DNA of 64,000 nt from Prorocentrum cordatum (lineage: Eukaryota > Sar > Dinophyceae > Prorocentrales > Prorocentraceae): positions 22,811-86,810 of the forward strand of contig CAUYUJ010002701.1 of NCBI GenBank assembly GCA_963575745.1, read 5' to 3'. The notes below the pieces were generated by a model. The model made no database searches. It was not told the origin of the DNA and saw only the letters and a program-made list of their open reading frames with translations. The position numbers were made by a program, and so were the translations under genes. Shown one piece after another: positions 18,798 to 29,078 of this stretch (the stretch's first letter is position 1; every line of letters begins with the position of its first letter).

Positions 18798-18944
18798 CTC
18801 CAACTCCCACCCCCTCCCCTCACCTCGCCCCCTCCCCTGCTCTCCGTGCTGTTGGGCGGCGGAGGGAGGATGGGGGAGAGGGGTAGGACAGAGCTGCGGG
18901 TCGCGGCGAGTGCCTCTGAGGTCGGGGCGACGCTCGCCTTCACG
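18798..18944. other. Post-gap pyrimidine-rich sequence, no exon called
   Basis: CCCCTCCCCT-type sequence directly after the gap, probably intron of the downstream gene. Confidence 0.4.
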
Positions 18945-18999
18945 CGTTCCTCTGGGGCGGTCTCCGTCGCATCCCTCATCATGGCCCTGGTGGAAATGG
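18945..18999 (+). CDS. SLC44/CTL exon fragment
   Basis: Encodes SSGAVSVASLIMALVEMAS. It matches in character the Gly-Ser-hydrophobic membrane segment that precedes the conserved core of choline-transporter-like proteins (GSxxxGSLIxAI type). Boundaries are approximate; earlier exons would lie in or beyond the gap. Confidence 0.45.
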
Positions 19000-19265
19000 C
19001 AAGCACGGAGGGCGCAAACATTCTGCGACTACCAGCGAATCCTTCCCCTGCGGATGCAATCGAAGCTGGTCGCAGACGTCCTCCAAATTCTAGCCCCCAG
19101 CGATTTGTTTCAGAAATGTGGCCTGCAGGGGTAGGGATCACATGTGCTTGCCTAGACATGTCCATGCCCGTTCTCCTCGTCCACTTGCCCCTCCTGCCCT
19201 TTTCGTGAGAGGGAGGTTCAGAAGGTAATGTGGGGGGTAATGGTCATGTATTCGCCCTCCACAAG

Positions 19266-19457
19266 GCGAAGCGGAATCAGCGGAAGACGTTCAAGTGCAA
19301 CCCCATCCGGTGCTTGATCGCAATGATCTGGTGCTGGGTTCAGTCGATTGTCGAGGCGCTGTCGCGCTTCAGCCTGGTGGCCCACATGTTCCACGGCGGT
19401 AGCCTCACGGAGGCGGCCTACAAGACCACGGACATACTGAAGCGGCGCCTGAGCCAG
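19266..19457 (+). CDS. SLC44/CTL choline transporter-like exon
   Basis: Encodes KTFKCNPIRCLIAMIWCWVQ, SIVEALSRFSLVAHMFHGGS and LTEAAYKTTDILKRRLSQ. The pattern Ile-Glu-x3-(K/R)F-x3-H-x3-G-x3-AA-x6-LL-x-R matches the conserved segment of SLC44 proteins, integral membrane transporters linked to choline uptake. The acceptor is ccacaag; the donor after CTGAGCCAG is GC (gcgtga), not GT. It joins in frame to the exon at 19864. Confidence 0.7.
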
Positions 19458-19863
19458 GCGTGACCAGAATGTGATACCCAGATCTCTGATGATCTCGACG
19501 ACTTAGTTTTCCTAATCAGATTTTATCGCTGATTTCAGCCACATACATGTGGGGCCCGTTATCGGGCCCCGTGGCCAGAAACAACGCTCCGCAGCGAGAA
19601 ACTTTCCCTGGGGAAGGGGTCGGGGCCTCTGGAAGTGCCGCTTATGCCAGGCCTCGGAGATGAAGCAACGACCTGTAAATATATTTGTTTTGGCGCTCCG
19701 CGCGGGTTTCTCGGATCGGCGCTGGGGCCTTCCTGGCGGCGCCTCCAGCGCCGCCCCTGGCGCGCTCCGAGCGCCATGGAGGGGGGTCCAGCGCCGATCC
19801 AAGAAATCCAGACGGAGCTTCGAAAGTTTATATTTGTTGTTTGTTACATGTGTTCGTTCTAAG
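19458..19863 (+). other. GC-AG intron containing a foldback element
   Basis: Donor gcgtga, acceptor gttctaag. Removing it joins LSQ to AVIADSIVHK in one frame. A family G element fills 19676-19840. Confidence 0.55.
19676..19840. mobile_element. Family G foldback element inside SLC44 intron
   Basis: Arms TTTTGGCGCTCCGCGCGGGT and CCAGACGGAGCTTCGAAAG are inverted and imperfect. Inner pieces TCGGATCGGCGCTGG and CCAGCGCCGATCCAAGAAA pair almost perfectly. Closely related to 14768-14914. Confidence 0.7.
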
Positions 19864-20020
19864 GCCGTCATCGCCGACAGCATCGTCCACAAGGAGATGA
19901 CGCAGATCTCGATGCTCCTCGGCACCGCGATGGGATTTGCGGTTTGGGCCTACCTGGACAAGGAGGAAAACCTTGGGGTCTTTGCCGCGATCGGGCACGG
20001 GGCGCACGACATAGGTTCGG
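19864..20020 (+). CDS. SLC44/CTL exon, membrane segment
   Basis: Encodes AVIADSIVHKEMTQISMLLG, TAMGFAVWAYLDKEENLG and FAAIGHGAHDIGSAS. This fits the SLC44 order of a short loop followed by a hydrophobic helix. The donor lies near the (GT)n tract and is not fixed. Confidence 0.6.
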
Positions 20021-20040
20021 CATCACCCACCATGCTTGTG

Positions 20041-20099
<59 letters not shown>
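20041..20099 (+). repeat. (GT)n microsatellite in intron
   Basis: About 26 GT units right after the exon, within the last intron of the SLC44-like gene. Confidence 0.95.
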
Positions 20100-20101
<2 letters not shown>

Positions 20102-20292
20102 TCGGCCTCCCAGGGGCGACGCGCGCTTCGAAATCTTGTGGCGTGTGCTCGGCGGCGGGCGGTGTCTGTCTATACCCCCTGGGTAGCGGTATACTCTGAA
20201 AGGTGTGTGTGTGTGTGTGGACTGCGTGTCTGGTCTGGACGTGCGCCCGCGAGGGGATCGTCTATGATTTGTATGTCCCTATGCGTCCCAGA

Positions 20293-20700
20293 GGTGGGAA
20301 AGGCGAGCAGTATATGATCATTGCGTTGATCCTCGTGATGCTGTTCTTTGTGCGCAACCCTCTTTTCACGATTGTCGTGGTGATCCTCATCAGCGCCAAC
20401 TTCAGCATCACCGACAAGACGGTCAATTCCTTCAGCATCAGCATTTTCTTCGCGTCGATCTCCGCTATTATCTTCACATACTTTGCCCACGTGATCGCGT
20501 GCTCGTGCGACGTGATCTGCTACTCCTTCGCCATCGAGGCCGAAAAGGGGGAGCAACAGGAGCGCATGACTGAGCTCTACGACCTCTTTCGTCGCCAGGC
20601 CTTTCAGGCGGACGCCTCGCAGGCTATGCGCTACCCCGCCGAGGTGGAAGCGCCTGCCCATCATTCGGCCCGAGTCATTGCTTACCGCGCGCAGCCCTGA
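20293..20700 (+). CDS. SLC44/CTL C-terminal exon
   Basis: Two hydrophobic stretches (MIIALILVMLFFVRNPLFTI; SIFFASISAIIFTYFAHVIA) are followed by CDVICYSFAIEAEKGEQQER and a short cytosolic tail ending at TGA 20698. SLC44 proteins end with a pair of helices and a conserved segment before a Cys-Phe-x-E-D/E-type motif; CYSFAIEAEKG fits that place. The acceptor could be gtcccag (20291) or gcgagcag further on. Membrane protein, probably plasma membrane or organelle. Confidence 0.7.
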   Translation, partial: GGKGEQYMIIALILVMLFFVRNPLFTIVVVILISANFSITDKTVNSFSISIFFASISAIIFTYFAHVIACSCDVICYSFAIEAEKGEQQERMTELYDLFRRQAFQADASQAMRYPAEVEAPAHHSARVIAYRAQP

Positions 20701-21595
20701 GCTGCAGCCGTGGCAGCGCCTCATCGCAGCACTGCCAGCGATGTGAGGGGGGTGGCCGTGGCCATAGCAGTGGGAATCGGGCTATCGTCAGTTTTGAGCA
20801 AAATCGAGGCCCGTGGGGGGGCAGCGCTCGAGACCCCCACGGGCGCCTCTAAGCATCTGGGCGCTCACCGCGGCGGCAAATTGCGACTGACCCCATCAGC
20901 AATCCAAAGAGGCCAAGTGACAACGTGCCGCGAGCTCCCGATTCGGATTTCGAAACACAGATGCACAACAAGATGCATCACGAGGACCCAAGAAACCTCC
21001 AAGAGCCCAAGGGCCTAAGGGCCCTCACCCTTGTCCCCATGCCCCGAAGAGCCTTCCAGGAGGCTCAACAGGGCCCAATACAACAACTCAGGCCCCCATG
21101 AGATTCCCGAACCAAGATCGGTGGCGGGTTGTTCCGAAGGCCATTAGATATGCAACGCATGCGTAGCCTAGCCCTCATCCTCCTTCTCCTGCTCATCCTA
21201 GTCGTACTCCTGATCATCCGTCGCTGTTTTCCCTCGCACCTACTATCCACCTCTGCTCCCCTGTCCTCTTGCGCTGCTCCTTTCCTGGATCGAGAGGGCC
21301 GACGCTCGGCCACGGGTTGTTCTGGCTCGCCAGCGGGCGGTCCCTGCCCGAGGCGCCCGCGCATCCCCGCGCAGGCACCGGGCCCAGAGGCAGGCCGCCA
21401 GGCAGGCCGCCAGGCAGGCCCCCAGGAGGCGTCCTCGCAGCCCTCACGCGAGGATGTGCCTCATGGCCTATGGGGCGGTGGGGGGGAAGGTGCGGAGGCC
21501 AGATCGATTATCCTCAGGGCGTGTGTTAGCCCAAACGTGTGTCTACCCCGTTCGGCTCCGCCGATATTTAACCGCCCGCATCGTGTTGGAGTGCC
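20701..21595. other. Intergenic, no gene seen
   Basis: Contains a GCCAGGCAG-type short repeat near 21390-21420 and GC-rich runs. ORFs here lack protein-like composition. Confidence 0.5.
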
Positions 21596-21766
21596 TCAGT
21601 GGACAAACACACGTCGGTGCTGACGCACGTTCTGAGGATCATCGATCAGAAGAGGAACAGATACCGATGCCGCTACTTGTCCCTCGTGGTTTCGGCTGGA
21701 TTCGCTTCGAAATCTCATCAGAACGCACCACTGGAAAGGTCCGCGGAGTTGCGGCATCGGCATCTG
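21596..21766 (-). CDS. Possible last exon of hypothetical gene H
   Basis: A strong pyrimidine tract precedes an aaag acceptor. The frame encodes PMPQLRGPFQWCVLMRFRSE, then VAASVSVPLLIDDPQNVRQH and a stop at 21596. It would follow the exon ending at 22228 with the pyrimidine-rich (CCT)n stretch as intron. Confidence 0.3.
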   Translation of the reverse strand, partial: QMPMPQLRGPFQWCVLMRFRSESSRNHEGQVAASVSVPLLIDDPQNVRQHRRVFVH

Positions 21767-22037
21767 CTTTTCGGTTCCCCCAGGAGGCGGAGGGAAGGAG
21801 GGAGGCTGGAGGCAGGAACGAAGAGCGGGGAGAGATGCAGGATAGAAACAGGGAGGATGGGGGAAGGGCGTGGCGAGGTGGAGGGCTGAAGGAGGAGGGG
21901 AAGGGACGACGGAGGCATCGAGTGGATGAAGGAGGAGGATGGGCGGAGGGCTGGAGGCATAGAGTGGATGGAGGGGAGGAGGATGAGGTAATGGAGGGCT
22001 TCCATCCCCTCTTCCTTCTCTCTCCATCCTGGTGTCT

Positions 22038-22112
22038 CCTCCCTCCCTCCCTCCCTCCTCCACCTCCTCCTCCTCCTCCTCCTCCTCCTCCTCCTCCTCC
22101 TCCTCCTCCTCT
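22038..22112. repeat. (CCCT)n/(CCT)n pyrimidine tract
   Basis: CCCT then CCT repeats on the plus strand. On the minus strand it lies between the last two exons of gene H. Confidence 0.9.
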
Positions 22113-22227
22113 TTCCACTCATCCCTCATCCTTCTTCTCACCCTCATCCTTCTCCTCACTCCCTCCCTCCCTCCCCTCGTCCTTCCACGATACTTTCTCC
22201 CGTTGCATTTGACATTGGTTGGCCCAC

Positions 22228-23682
22228 CTTGCCAAGCGCCTTGCGGGCCTTCTCGTCCTCCTGGACCACGGCCTTGAACTCCCACGGGAACTTTGGCCTG
22301 GTCAGGGGCTCCAGCTCGAGCGGGGCGAACTCCCCGTCGGTGCCCGCAGCCGCCGCCGGGACCCCCTCCTCGCTCTTCCGCTGCTGAATCGCCAAGAGCT
22401 CCGCCCTCGGCCTGATCATCAAGAAGCTGCGGTCCAGCATCACGGCGCCGCCGTCCACCCCAGGCACGTCCTTGATCACCTGCGTGTACGTGCCCACCTT
22501 CATGGTCATGGTGTCCTCCTCATGCGCCTTGTCCGCCACGACTGGCACGCTCCAGGCGGGGACGCTGATGGTGCTGCGGGGGTCCTTGAAGTTAACGTTC
22601 GGCACGATGAAGATGTTGAGCTCCTGCTGCTCAATGTGCACGCGGCCTGCTGCGACGCGAGCTCCATCTCCAACGAAGGCGCCAGGGTATATCACCACCC
22701 TGCCTGCGAAATGAAGCTTGAGCTTCTCCTCCATGGACCCGCATGCATCACGCGTCCTGTCGAAGTAGAGCTTCACTCCGCCACCGGGCCTACCAGCTGA
22801 CATCTGGGAGGACGGGCACACCAGGAAGTCAAGGCCCACATCGAGGAGAGAGATCGGCTTCGCGTGCTGCTCCTTCTCATCGTTCTCGTCGTTCTCGTCC
22901 TCGACGACCACCTCCACCTTCTCGGCCGCGGTCTCCACCGCGGCGTCCTCATCCCTCGCTGCAATCACCGCAGGCTCGGTCTTCCCTGCGACCCTCGTCT
23001 TGGGCTTCTTCGGCGTCGGCGGCACCGCGGCGGCATCGTCACCGCCGTTGGAGCCGCCCACTGGTTTGGTAATGGCAGGCCCGCAACCGAACAGCCACTC
23101 CTCCATGATGGCATGCGTCAGGTAGCGGCTCGCCTCGTCGCACTTCCACAGGCGGCGCGACATGTCACAAGCCCCCATACCCTTGAAGAGGATGAAGTAT
23201 TCCTTGCCGTTGATCTCTACCTGAGTGCACTGTTCCAAGGCCACAACCACTGTGTTCTGAGGCTGCGCGGACGTCGTCTCGGCCGTCTCGGCGCCAGCAT
23301 TGTCGGCATTGTCACCGCGCGGGCTGGACTCAGCATCTGGAGCGGTCAGGGGCAGGGCCACGGCAGAGGCTTTCCTCCGAAGCGCGTCGGCGCCTTCCTC
23401 GAAACCCAGGCAGAATAAGCTTTTCCATGTTTGCAGCGCCGCAAGCTCTTGGGCATCCATCCGTCGGAGCCGCTCCTGAAGCAATAACTGCATAACCATT
23501 GACTTGACCAAGGTATCAACACCTTCGGGCACTGCGCCAGGGAACTCAACCTGCAGTGCCTTCACGATGTCGGCCTTCTTCATGCACTCGATCTTGGACT
23601 TGACCTGCGCTTCGCGGCTCCTTTGGGCGGTGGCGAAATCACTGCCTCTCGACCTCCAATCGTCCTTGTCGTCCCCCTCCAT
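22228..23682 (-). CDS. Hypothetical gene H, large exon
   Basis: About 485 codons from MEGDDKDDWRSRGSDFATAQ. The order is: a helical N-terminal segment (KADIVKALQVEFPGAVPEGV), a Ser/Ala linker, a folded-looking domain (TQVEINGKEYFILFKGMGAC), a Lys-rich patch (PTPKKPKTRVAGK), an acidic linker (VEDENDENDEKEQ), then a beta-rich domain (GGVKLYFDRTRDACGSMEEK; AGRVVIYPGAFVGDGARVAA; HIEQQELNIFIVPNVNFKDP). The donor is ggcaag|gtgggc. The phase does not clearly join to the upstream exon at 23795-24196, so this may be the first exon of a separate gene starting at the ATG. No family recognised. Confidence 0.6.
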
Positions 23683-23794
23683 ATTCCTGCTCCCTCCTCT
23701 CCCTCCTCCGCATCATCATCTTCTCCTCCCCGGGCTCCTCCCCCTCCTTCTAATACTCCTCCTCCGCTCCCCCCCCGTGGGATTAAAACGCCAC

Positions 23795-24196
23795 CGCGGT
23801 CCGCAACATTGCAACGACGGGCTTCTTCACCACTCGGCCCTTCAAGATTTCGGCAATCTCGAACACCCTGAGCCACAATGCCTCGCTGGAGGGGTTCCCG
23901 TTCTCTACGCTATTGTACCCGAAAATGTCGGCCTCCACGGCGGCCCCGAATTCGATCCCATTGATGATGTACTGCTTGATGGGCTCGCTGCCGAACTGCG
24001 CGTTCTCTGCAATCAGCTTCAATGCCTTCTGAATGTAGAGGAACCTCGTGCGGTGGGTAGCCACGACGTCGGATTGGTCAGCCCAGAGCTCAGCCACCCA
24101 TTGGGCCAAGGAGGCGTCGACCGACTGGAGCCGGATGGTCAGCATGGTACTCTCCTTGTCAACTTTGCGCTTCTCATCGACCCATGCATTTTTGTC
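23795..24196 (-). CDS. Hypothetical gene H, exon
   Basis: Acceptor ccctccgag, donor accgcg|gtgg. Encodes DKNAWVDEKRKVDKESTMLT, SVDASLAQWVAELWADQSDV, FLYIQKALKLIAENAQFGSE and PIKQYIINGIEFGAAVEADI. Mostly helical, no recognised domain. Confidence 0.55.
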
Positions 24197-24344
24197 CTCG
24201 GAGGGCGAAACCAAACACGACGGCCGACCCCCAAACACAAGACAACCGACCAGGGGGGGCAGAAACGAAAGCACCCCAGGACCCAACACTTTCGAAAGGT
24301 GTTTAAGCTTAGAGGCGCCATGTTTGATGACGCCCAGTCCTTGT

Positions 24345-24962
24345 CATCACTTATCTGATCGAGCAACGTCAGAATGTAACCAGACATCCGATACAAGCAA
24401 GACGGCGTATGCATATCCAGAACTTTGAAATCATCCGAGACAATAGTTCGACATGTTGCCTGCAGATCGTCTCCTGGGTACACCCTGCCCTTCGAGCGCA
24501 AGAGAGTCGAGCTGATCCTGGTCACGACAACGTGTGTCTGCTCGAGGTACGTCAGGTTCTGCAAGGGAGGGTTGTCGGTGAGGAAGTCGGCGACCAGCTT
24601 CTTAGTCCTCGTCCGATTCTTGCCGTCGCTGCCGATTGCCATGTTGAGCGAGGCCAAACATGAAGCCATATCAACATCATCTTGATGTGTCGACGCCACA
24701 CCATCTTTTGCACAGTCGTTTTTATCATCACCCTCGGGTTTGGGCTTCTCCACGAGCTCGCTGTGCACGTCGTAAATGTGATCCATGATGCGAGGGCGCA
24801 ACATCTTCCACAGTGCGAAGTGTTCCTCCTCAGAGTCTCTGTCGCCGAACTGGAACACAACCTTCCCCTTGTCCGACTGGAGCTTCATCCCCAAGCGAAC
24901 TCCGAACCTCACCATCCGGCGGAGTTCACCAGTATTCCAATGTGAACGGTCAATTTTCCGCA
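24345..24962 (-). CDS. Hypothetical gene H, exon
   Basis: Acceptor ccacccag. Encodes KIDRSHWNTGELRRMVRFGV, QFGDRDSEEEHFALWKMLRP, a Lys/Asp-rich linker, LADFLTDNPP-like and LTYLEQTHVVVTRISSTLLR, then LYRMSGYILTLLDQISDDKD near the 3' end. The donor near 24330 is not fixed. Function unknown. Confidence 0.55.
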
Positions 24963-25089
24963 CTGGGTGGACAATAAGCGTTCATCACGTCTTTCCAGGA
25001 ATAGGGTCGAGTGCGGACTGTTCTCATTGGAGGCGGCTTGTGGGGGTGGTGTTGGGTTGTTTTGTTGTGGGTGCATGTAGGTGTGCGGG

Positions 25090-25370
25090 ATTGGTGGTGG
25101 GTGTTCTGGTGGTTGTTTTTTGTTTTTTTTGGTTTATTTTTTGTTTTTTCTTTTTTTTTTTTGTTTTGTTTTTTTGTTCATTTTTTTGCTTTTGTTTTTT
25201 GTTTTGTTTTATTCTTTGCTTGTATTTTCTTGTTTTTTTATTTTGTTTTTTGTTGTCGTGTCTGTTCTTTTTGTTTATGTTGTTTTTTTTTTTTTTTTTC
25301 GAGTTGTTCTTGTTTTATTTTTTGGGTTTTTTGGGTTGTTATTTGTTGGTTTTTCTCGTTTTTGTGTTCC
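25090..25370. repeat. T/G-rich tract in an intron of gene H
   Basis: About 280 bp of T runs broken by G, in an otherwise GC-rich window. The Phe/Leu/Val ORFs on the plus strand are spurious. Confidence 0.85.
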
Positions 25371-25389
25371 GCTTGCGTGCAATGTGCCA

Positions 25390-26254
25390 CGGCATCTGGC
25401 GTGACGGCGGCCTTAGCAGACCCCTTCGGCTTAGCCTTGCCTTTTGCCTTCGGGTTCGCCACCGTCGTCAGCAGACGCTTGGCAGGGCTCGCGGACAACG
25501 CATCTTTGAAGATGGAAGAGTCGGCCATCGGAGTGGTCAGCTGCACCAGGCGCTTACAATCAGAAGTCTTCTGCAATATCCAGCGCACGTCGCGGTCCGG
25601 GTGGTTCACGTAGTCCACGTCAGTAGCAATCTCTTGCGCGACATCTGCCTCCCCATCGTCATCGTCATCCTTGGGCTGGGGCTCAAAGACGGTCGGCACC
25701 GCGTACTTGAGAACCTCGAACATCGCATCGCCAAAGGCCCCGTGGTAGCTGTCCTTGGCCAACACGTCCCCGATCTTGTCGAACACGAGGAACATGGCCT
25801 TCGGATTCATGCGACGCTCCTCGAACACCACGAACTCCCCCCACCAGTCCACCAGCCTGTCCCATATCTGCAAAGCGTCGCACCTCTTCTTGAATAAAGC
25901 TGCGCGCTTGAAATCCTCAAGCCCGTCGAACATCTCCCTGTAGTTCTCCTTGACGAATCTGTTGTACTTCGCCTCGAAGCCCTTGAAGCGGCTGCCGTTG
26001 CCATCGTCACCCTTGTTCCCGGAGCTGCCCGCATCTGCATCGTCCAGCTGCGCGTCATCGGCAGACCGTTTCTTAGCAGCATCTCGCTCATCCTTGAGGA
26101 ACTTCACCCAGTACGCTGCAATCACTGGTGTAATCTCAAGCCTCTCGACGAAGGACGTGGAAGATCCCACTGCGACCATGGAGTTGCACTGGACCTTGAT
26201 CCAGATCTGCGCGTCTACTGGGATCTGGGGGTTCAACAGCACGATGCGGGGCAC
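25390..26254 (-). CDS. Hypothetical gene H, exon
   Basis: Acceptor ttctgccag. It joins in phase 0 to the upstream exon (LLIANQ then VPRIVLLN). Encodes PRIVLLNPQIPVDAQIWIKV, FVERLEITPVIAAYWVKFLK, an Asp/Ser linker, FVKENYREMFDGLEDFKRAA, DRLVDWWGEFVVFEERRMNP and a Lys/Pro-rich 3' end. The donor near 25390 is not fixed. No family recognised. Confidence 0.6.
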
Positions 26255-26663
26255 CTGGCAGAAAAGTTAAGCTTCCTGTCCCCCCTTCAGGACTGCCCCC
26301 CACATCCACATCCCTCTCCCCGAGGAGCCCGAGGAGGGATGGGGATGGGTGGCCATGAGGGCGAGGAGGGGTGGACGGACACGATGACCATCAGGGACGT
26401 CGGGGTCACCACCCCTGGAGGTCGAAACCAACATGTTGTTGTAATGTGCGGCCCCATGGGCCCCAGGAGGAGCCCCCTTTCCCCACCTCCCCTCTCGGCC
26501 CCCTCACCCTCCATATTCATCTTTCTCCTCGTTCCTCTGACTCTGACTCGGCGCTCATTTAACCCTTGACCTCCATCCACCTCCTCCTTCTCCCCTCATC
26601 GCCCGACGGCCGACGTGCCCGCCCGCCCCGGGGGGGGGTTCTTAATTAGCTGGCAGGGGGAAC

Positions 26664-26821
26664 CTGGTTCGCGATCAGCAGTCGGACCTGCTCGTTGGGC
26701 TGCTTCGTGTCCTCCACGTGCTGGATCATATCATAGCACGCTTCGATGAGCGTCGCCCCCCCCAGCACGTGGAGCTGCCATTTCCGCGGGTCCAGCTGGT
26801 CTGGGACGACCATGATGTCCC
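26664..26821 (-). CDS. Hypothetical gene H, upstream exon
   Basis: Acceptor ccgcgcag, donor aaccag|gttccc. Encodes DIMVVPDQLDPRKWQLHVLG, GATLIEACYDMIQHVEDTKQ and PNEQVRLLIANQ. The 9-bp ACCGGCGCG array lies directly upstream, probably in an intron; earlier exons were not found. Confidence 0.6.
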
Positions 26822-26861
26822 CTGCGCGGTCCCCCCAGTTCCAAAGGGGACCGAACTAGAA

Positions 26862-26864
26862 CCA

Positions 26865-26896
<32 letters not shown>

Positions 26897-26963
26897 CACC
26901 GGCGCGACCAGCGCGATTGCGACCGGCGCGACCGGCGCGACCGGCGCAACCGGCGCGACCGGC

Positions 26964-26995
<32 letters not shown>

Positions 26996-27040
26996 CACCG
27001 GCGACTGGCGCGACCGGCGCGACCGGCGCGACCGGCGCAC

Positions 27041-27071
<31 letters not shown>

Positions 27072-27178
27072 CACAACCGGCTCGACCGGCGCGACCGGCT
27101 CCGGCGCGACCGGCGCGACCGGCACGATCAGCACGACCGGCGCGACCGGCGCGACCGGCGCGCCCGGCGCGCCCGGTT
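26862..27178. repeat. 9-bp ACCGGCGCG tandem array
   Basis: About 35 copies of ACCGGCGCG with a few variants, next to an exon acceptor of gene H. All frames are open (Val-Ala-Pro, Arg-Ala-Gly or Ala-Thr-Gly repeats). The same unit forms a second array at 33468-33724. Confidence 0.95.
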
Positions 27179-27182
27179 GGGG

Positions 27183-27275
27183 GCCTCCGGGGGGCCTCTT
27201 GGGGCCATCTTGGGGCCTCTTGGTGCCTCCTGGGCGCGTCGGGGGGCCATCTTGGAGGGCATGGATCCAAGAAGA
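27183..27275. repeat. Dispersed CTTGGGGCC/CATCTTGG repeat
   Basis: Units such as GGGGCCATCTTGGGGCCTCT. Related stretches are at 38705-39130, 41960-42050 and 62440-62790. Confidence 0.7.
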
Positions 27276-27612
27276 GGGGAGCTTTAATGAGCGCTGCTCC
27301 CTCGGAAGGGCAAAATGAGCCCAAAACCTTAGTAAAATCAATAATTTTGCCTTGACGGGAGGGGGGAGCTTGCATGAGCGCTGTTTTTTTTATTTTTTTG
27401 TTTTTTTTTTTGTTTTTGGTTTTGGTTTCTTTTGTTTTTTTTTTTACTTGTTTTTTTTTTTATTCTGGTTTTTTTGTTTTTTTTTTTTTCTTTTTTTTTT
27501 GTTTTTTTTTTTTTTTTTTACTTATATTTGTTTTTGTTTTTTTTCTTCTTTTAATTAGGTTCTTTTTTTTTTTTTTTCGTTTTTTTGTTTTTGGTTATTT
27601 TTTGTTTTGTTA

Positions 27613-27643
<31 letters not shown>

Positions 27644-27772
27644 CTTTGTTTTTTTTGTTTTTGTTTTAGTTTTTTGTTTTTATTTTTTTTTTTTTTTTCT
27701 TTTTGCTGCCCCTCAGAAGGGCCAAATGGAGCCAACACCGTAGTAAAATCAATGTTTTTGGCTTCAAGGAAG
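27276..27772 (+). repeat. 86-bp repeat interrupted by poly-T tract
   Basis: GAGCTTTAATGAGCGCTGCT then AGTAAAATCAATAATTTTGC is followed by a second unit starting GAGCTTGCATGAGCGCTG. After that start, ~320 nt of T-rich sequence (27384-27706) intervenes before the unit resumes with AGTAAAATCAATGTTTTTGG. Confidence 0.75.
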
Positions 27773-28004
27773 AGGAGGGTACCTTATCTCCGTCCCCCCG
27801 TCGGGGCCAGAATCCTCGTGAGGGGTGTCGTTTTTTAGCCCTCCGAGGAGTCGAAAAAGACCCCCCCGGCGACCCGCGGAACACCCCCTCCAGGCCCAGG
27901 GGGAGGGGGTAGGGGGAGGGGTAAACCCCTCCCCGTAGGGGAAGAAGGGGGGTTGAGGACAGAGAGAGCTCGCTGAACCACTCACGCCCAAAGGGCTGGT
28001 GGGA
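27773..28004. other. Intergenic G/C-rich, no gene
   Basis: A CCCCTCCCCGTAGGGG-type palindrome near 27927 and GGGGGAGGGG runs. Nothing coding is evident. Confidence 0.5.
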
Positions 28005-28430
28005 TTTGAGGATGTCTCGAGCGAAACGCTGGTTTTTCAGAATTTGTTGAGGATGTCTCGAGCGAAACGCTTGTTTTGTGTTATAGATTGTCCTCTCCTG
28101 GGGGCCTGAATTCTGAGGATCTCTCAAGTGGATTCGTGCCCTGGTCTTGAGGATGCCTCGAGCGAGACGCTTGGTTTCACGCCTCCAGGTGGCCCAGACA
28201 GATAGATGTCTAGCATGAGGATTTGTTGAGGATGTCTCGAACCAGAGGCTTGTTTTCACGTGTCCAGGTCGCCCAGGCGGATGTCTAACATGAGCATTTG
28301 TTGAGGATGTCTCGAGCGAGACGCTTTGTTTGCACGTGTCCAGGTTGCCCAAGCGGATGTCTAGCATGAGGATGAGCTGACAACGTCTTGAGCGAAACGC
28401 GTGTTTTCACGTGTCCAGGTCGCCCAGGCA
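28005..28430 (+). repeat. ~76-bp tandem repeat, about 6 copies
   Basis: The unit is GAGGATGTCTCGAGCGAAACGC, in two parts, then CACGTGTCCAGGTCGCCCAG and GGATGTCTAACATGAG. Early copies are shorter (~41 bp). Confidence 0.85.
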
Positions 28431-28435
28431 CAGCA

Positions 28436-28801
28436 CAGCCCTCGGCACGGTACATCAATATCGATACCCTTAGCATTGCAGCCTGGCATGTTGCCTGGCA
28501 CGTTCCGCGGAGCGTCCCGTGGCGTGTCCCCCTGGCACGTCGCGCGGTGCACGTCCATTGGCACGTTCCGTAGCGCGTCCCCTTGGCACGTCCCACGGTG
28601 CGTGCCCATGGCACGTCCCCTGGCACGTCCCCTGGCGCGTCCCGTGGGACGTTCCGCGGCGCGTCCTCTTGGCATGTTCCCTCTGTCGATTAGTTCTGGG
28701 GCAGCTACCATCTGCTCAGGCAGCTCGAGCTTACGATCCAGATCAGTTCGGTGAGGACTCGGATGCCAGGGAGGACTCGATCCACAACGCTATATCTATA
28801 T

Positions 28802-28840
<39 letters not shown>

Positions 28841-29078
28841 ACAATCGCGGCATGACGCATCGCAGTTCAGCACGGCCCAGCACAGCACAGCCGTCGGCAC
28901 GGTACATCAATATCGATACACTCAACTATACACTTTGGCACGAGAGAGAGAGAGCACAATCGCGGCATGACGCATCGCAGTTCAGCACGGCCCAGCACAG
29001 CACAGCCGTCGGCACGGTACATCAATATCGATACACTCAACTATACACTTTGGCACGGTCCTTGGCGCGTTCCGTGGC
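28436..29078 (+). repeat. GGCACGTCCC repeats and 80-bp dispersed unit
   Basis: Runs of TGGCACGTCCC/TGGCGCGTCCC at 28495-28680. A unit with CGCAGTTCAGCACGGC and GTACATCAATATCGATAC recurs at 28845, 28961, 29369 and 31631. (GA)n at 28806-28838. Confidence 0.8.

Noticed and set aside
25011-25613. Phe/Leu/Val-rich membrane protein on the plus strand
   Set aside because: Arises from a T/G-rich tract antisense to an intron and exon of gene H.
26731-27375. Collagen-like or Gly-Arg-Ala repeat protein
   Set aside because: Frames of the ACCGGCGCG array; equally open in several frames.
27352-27838. Phe-rich ORF
   Set aside because: Poly-T translation.
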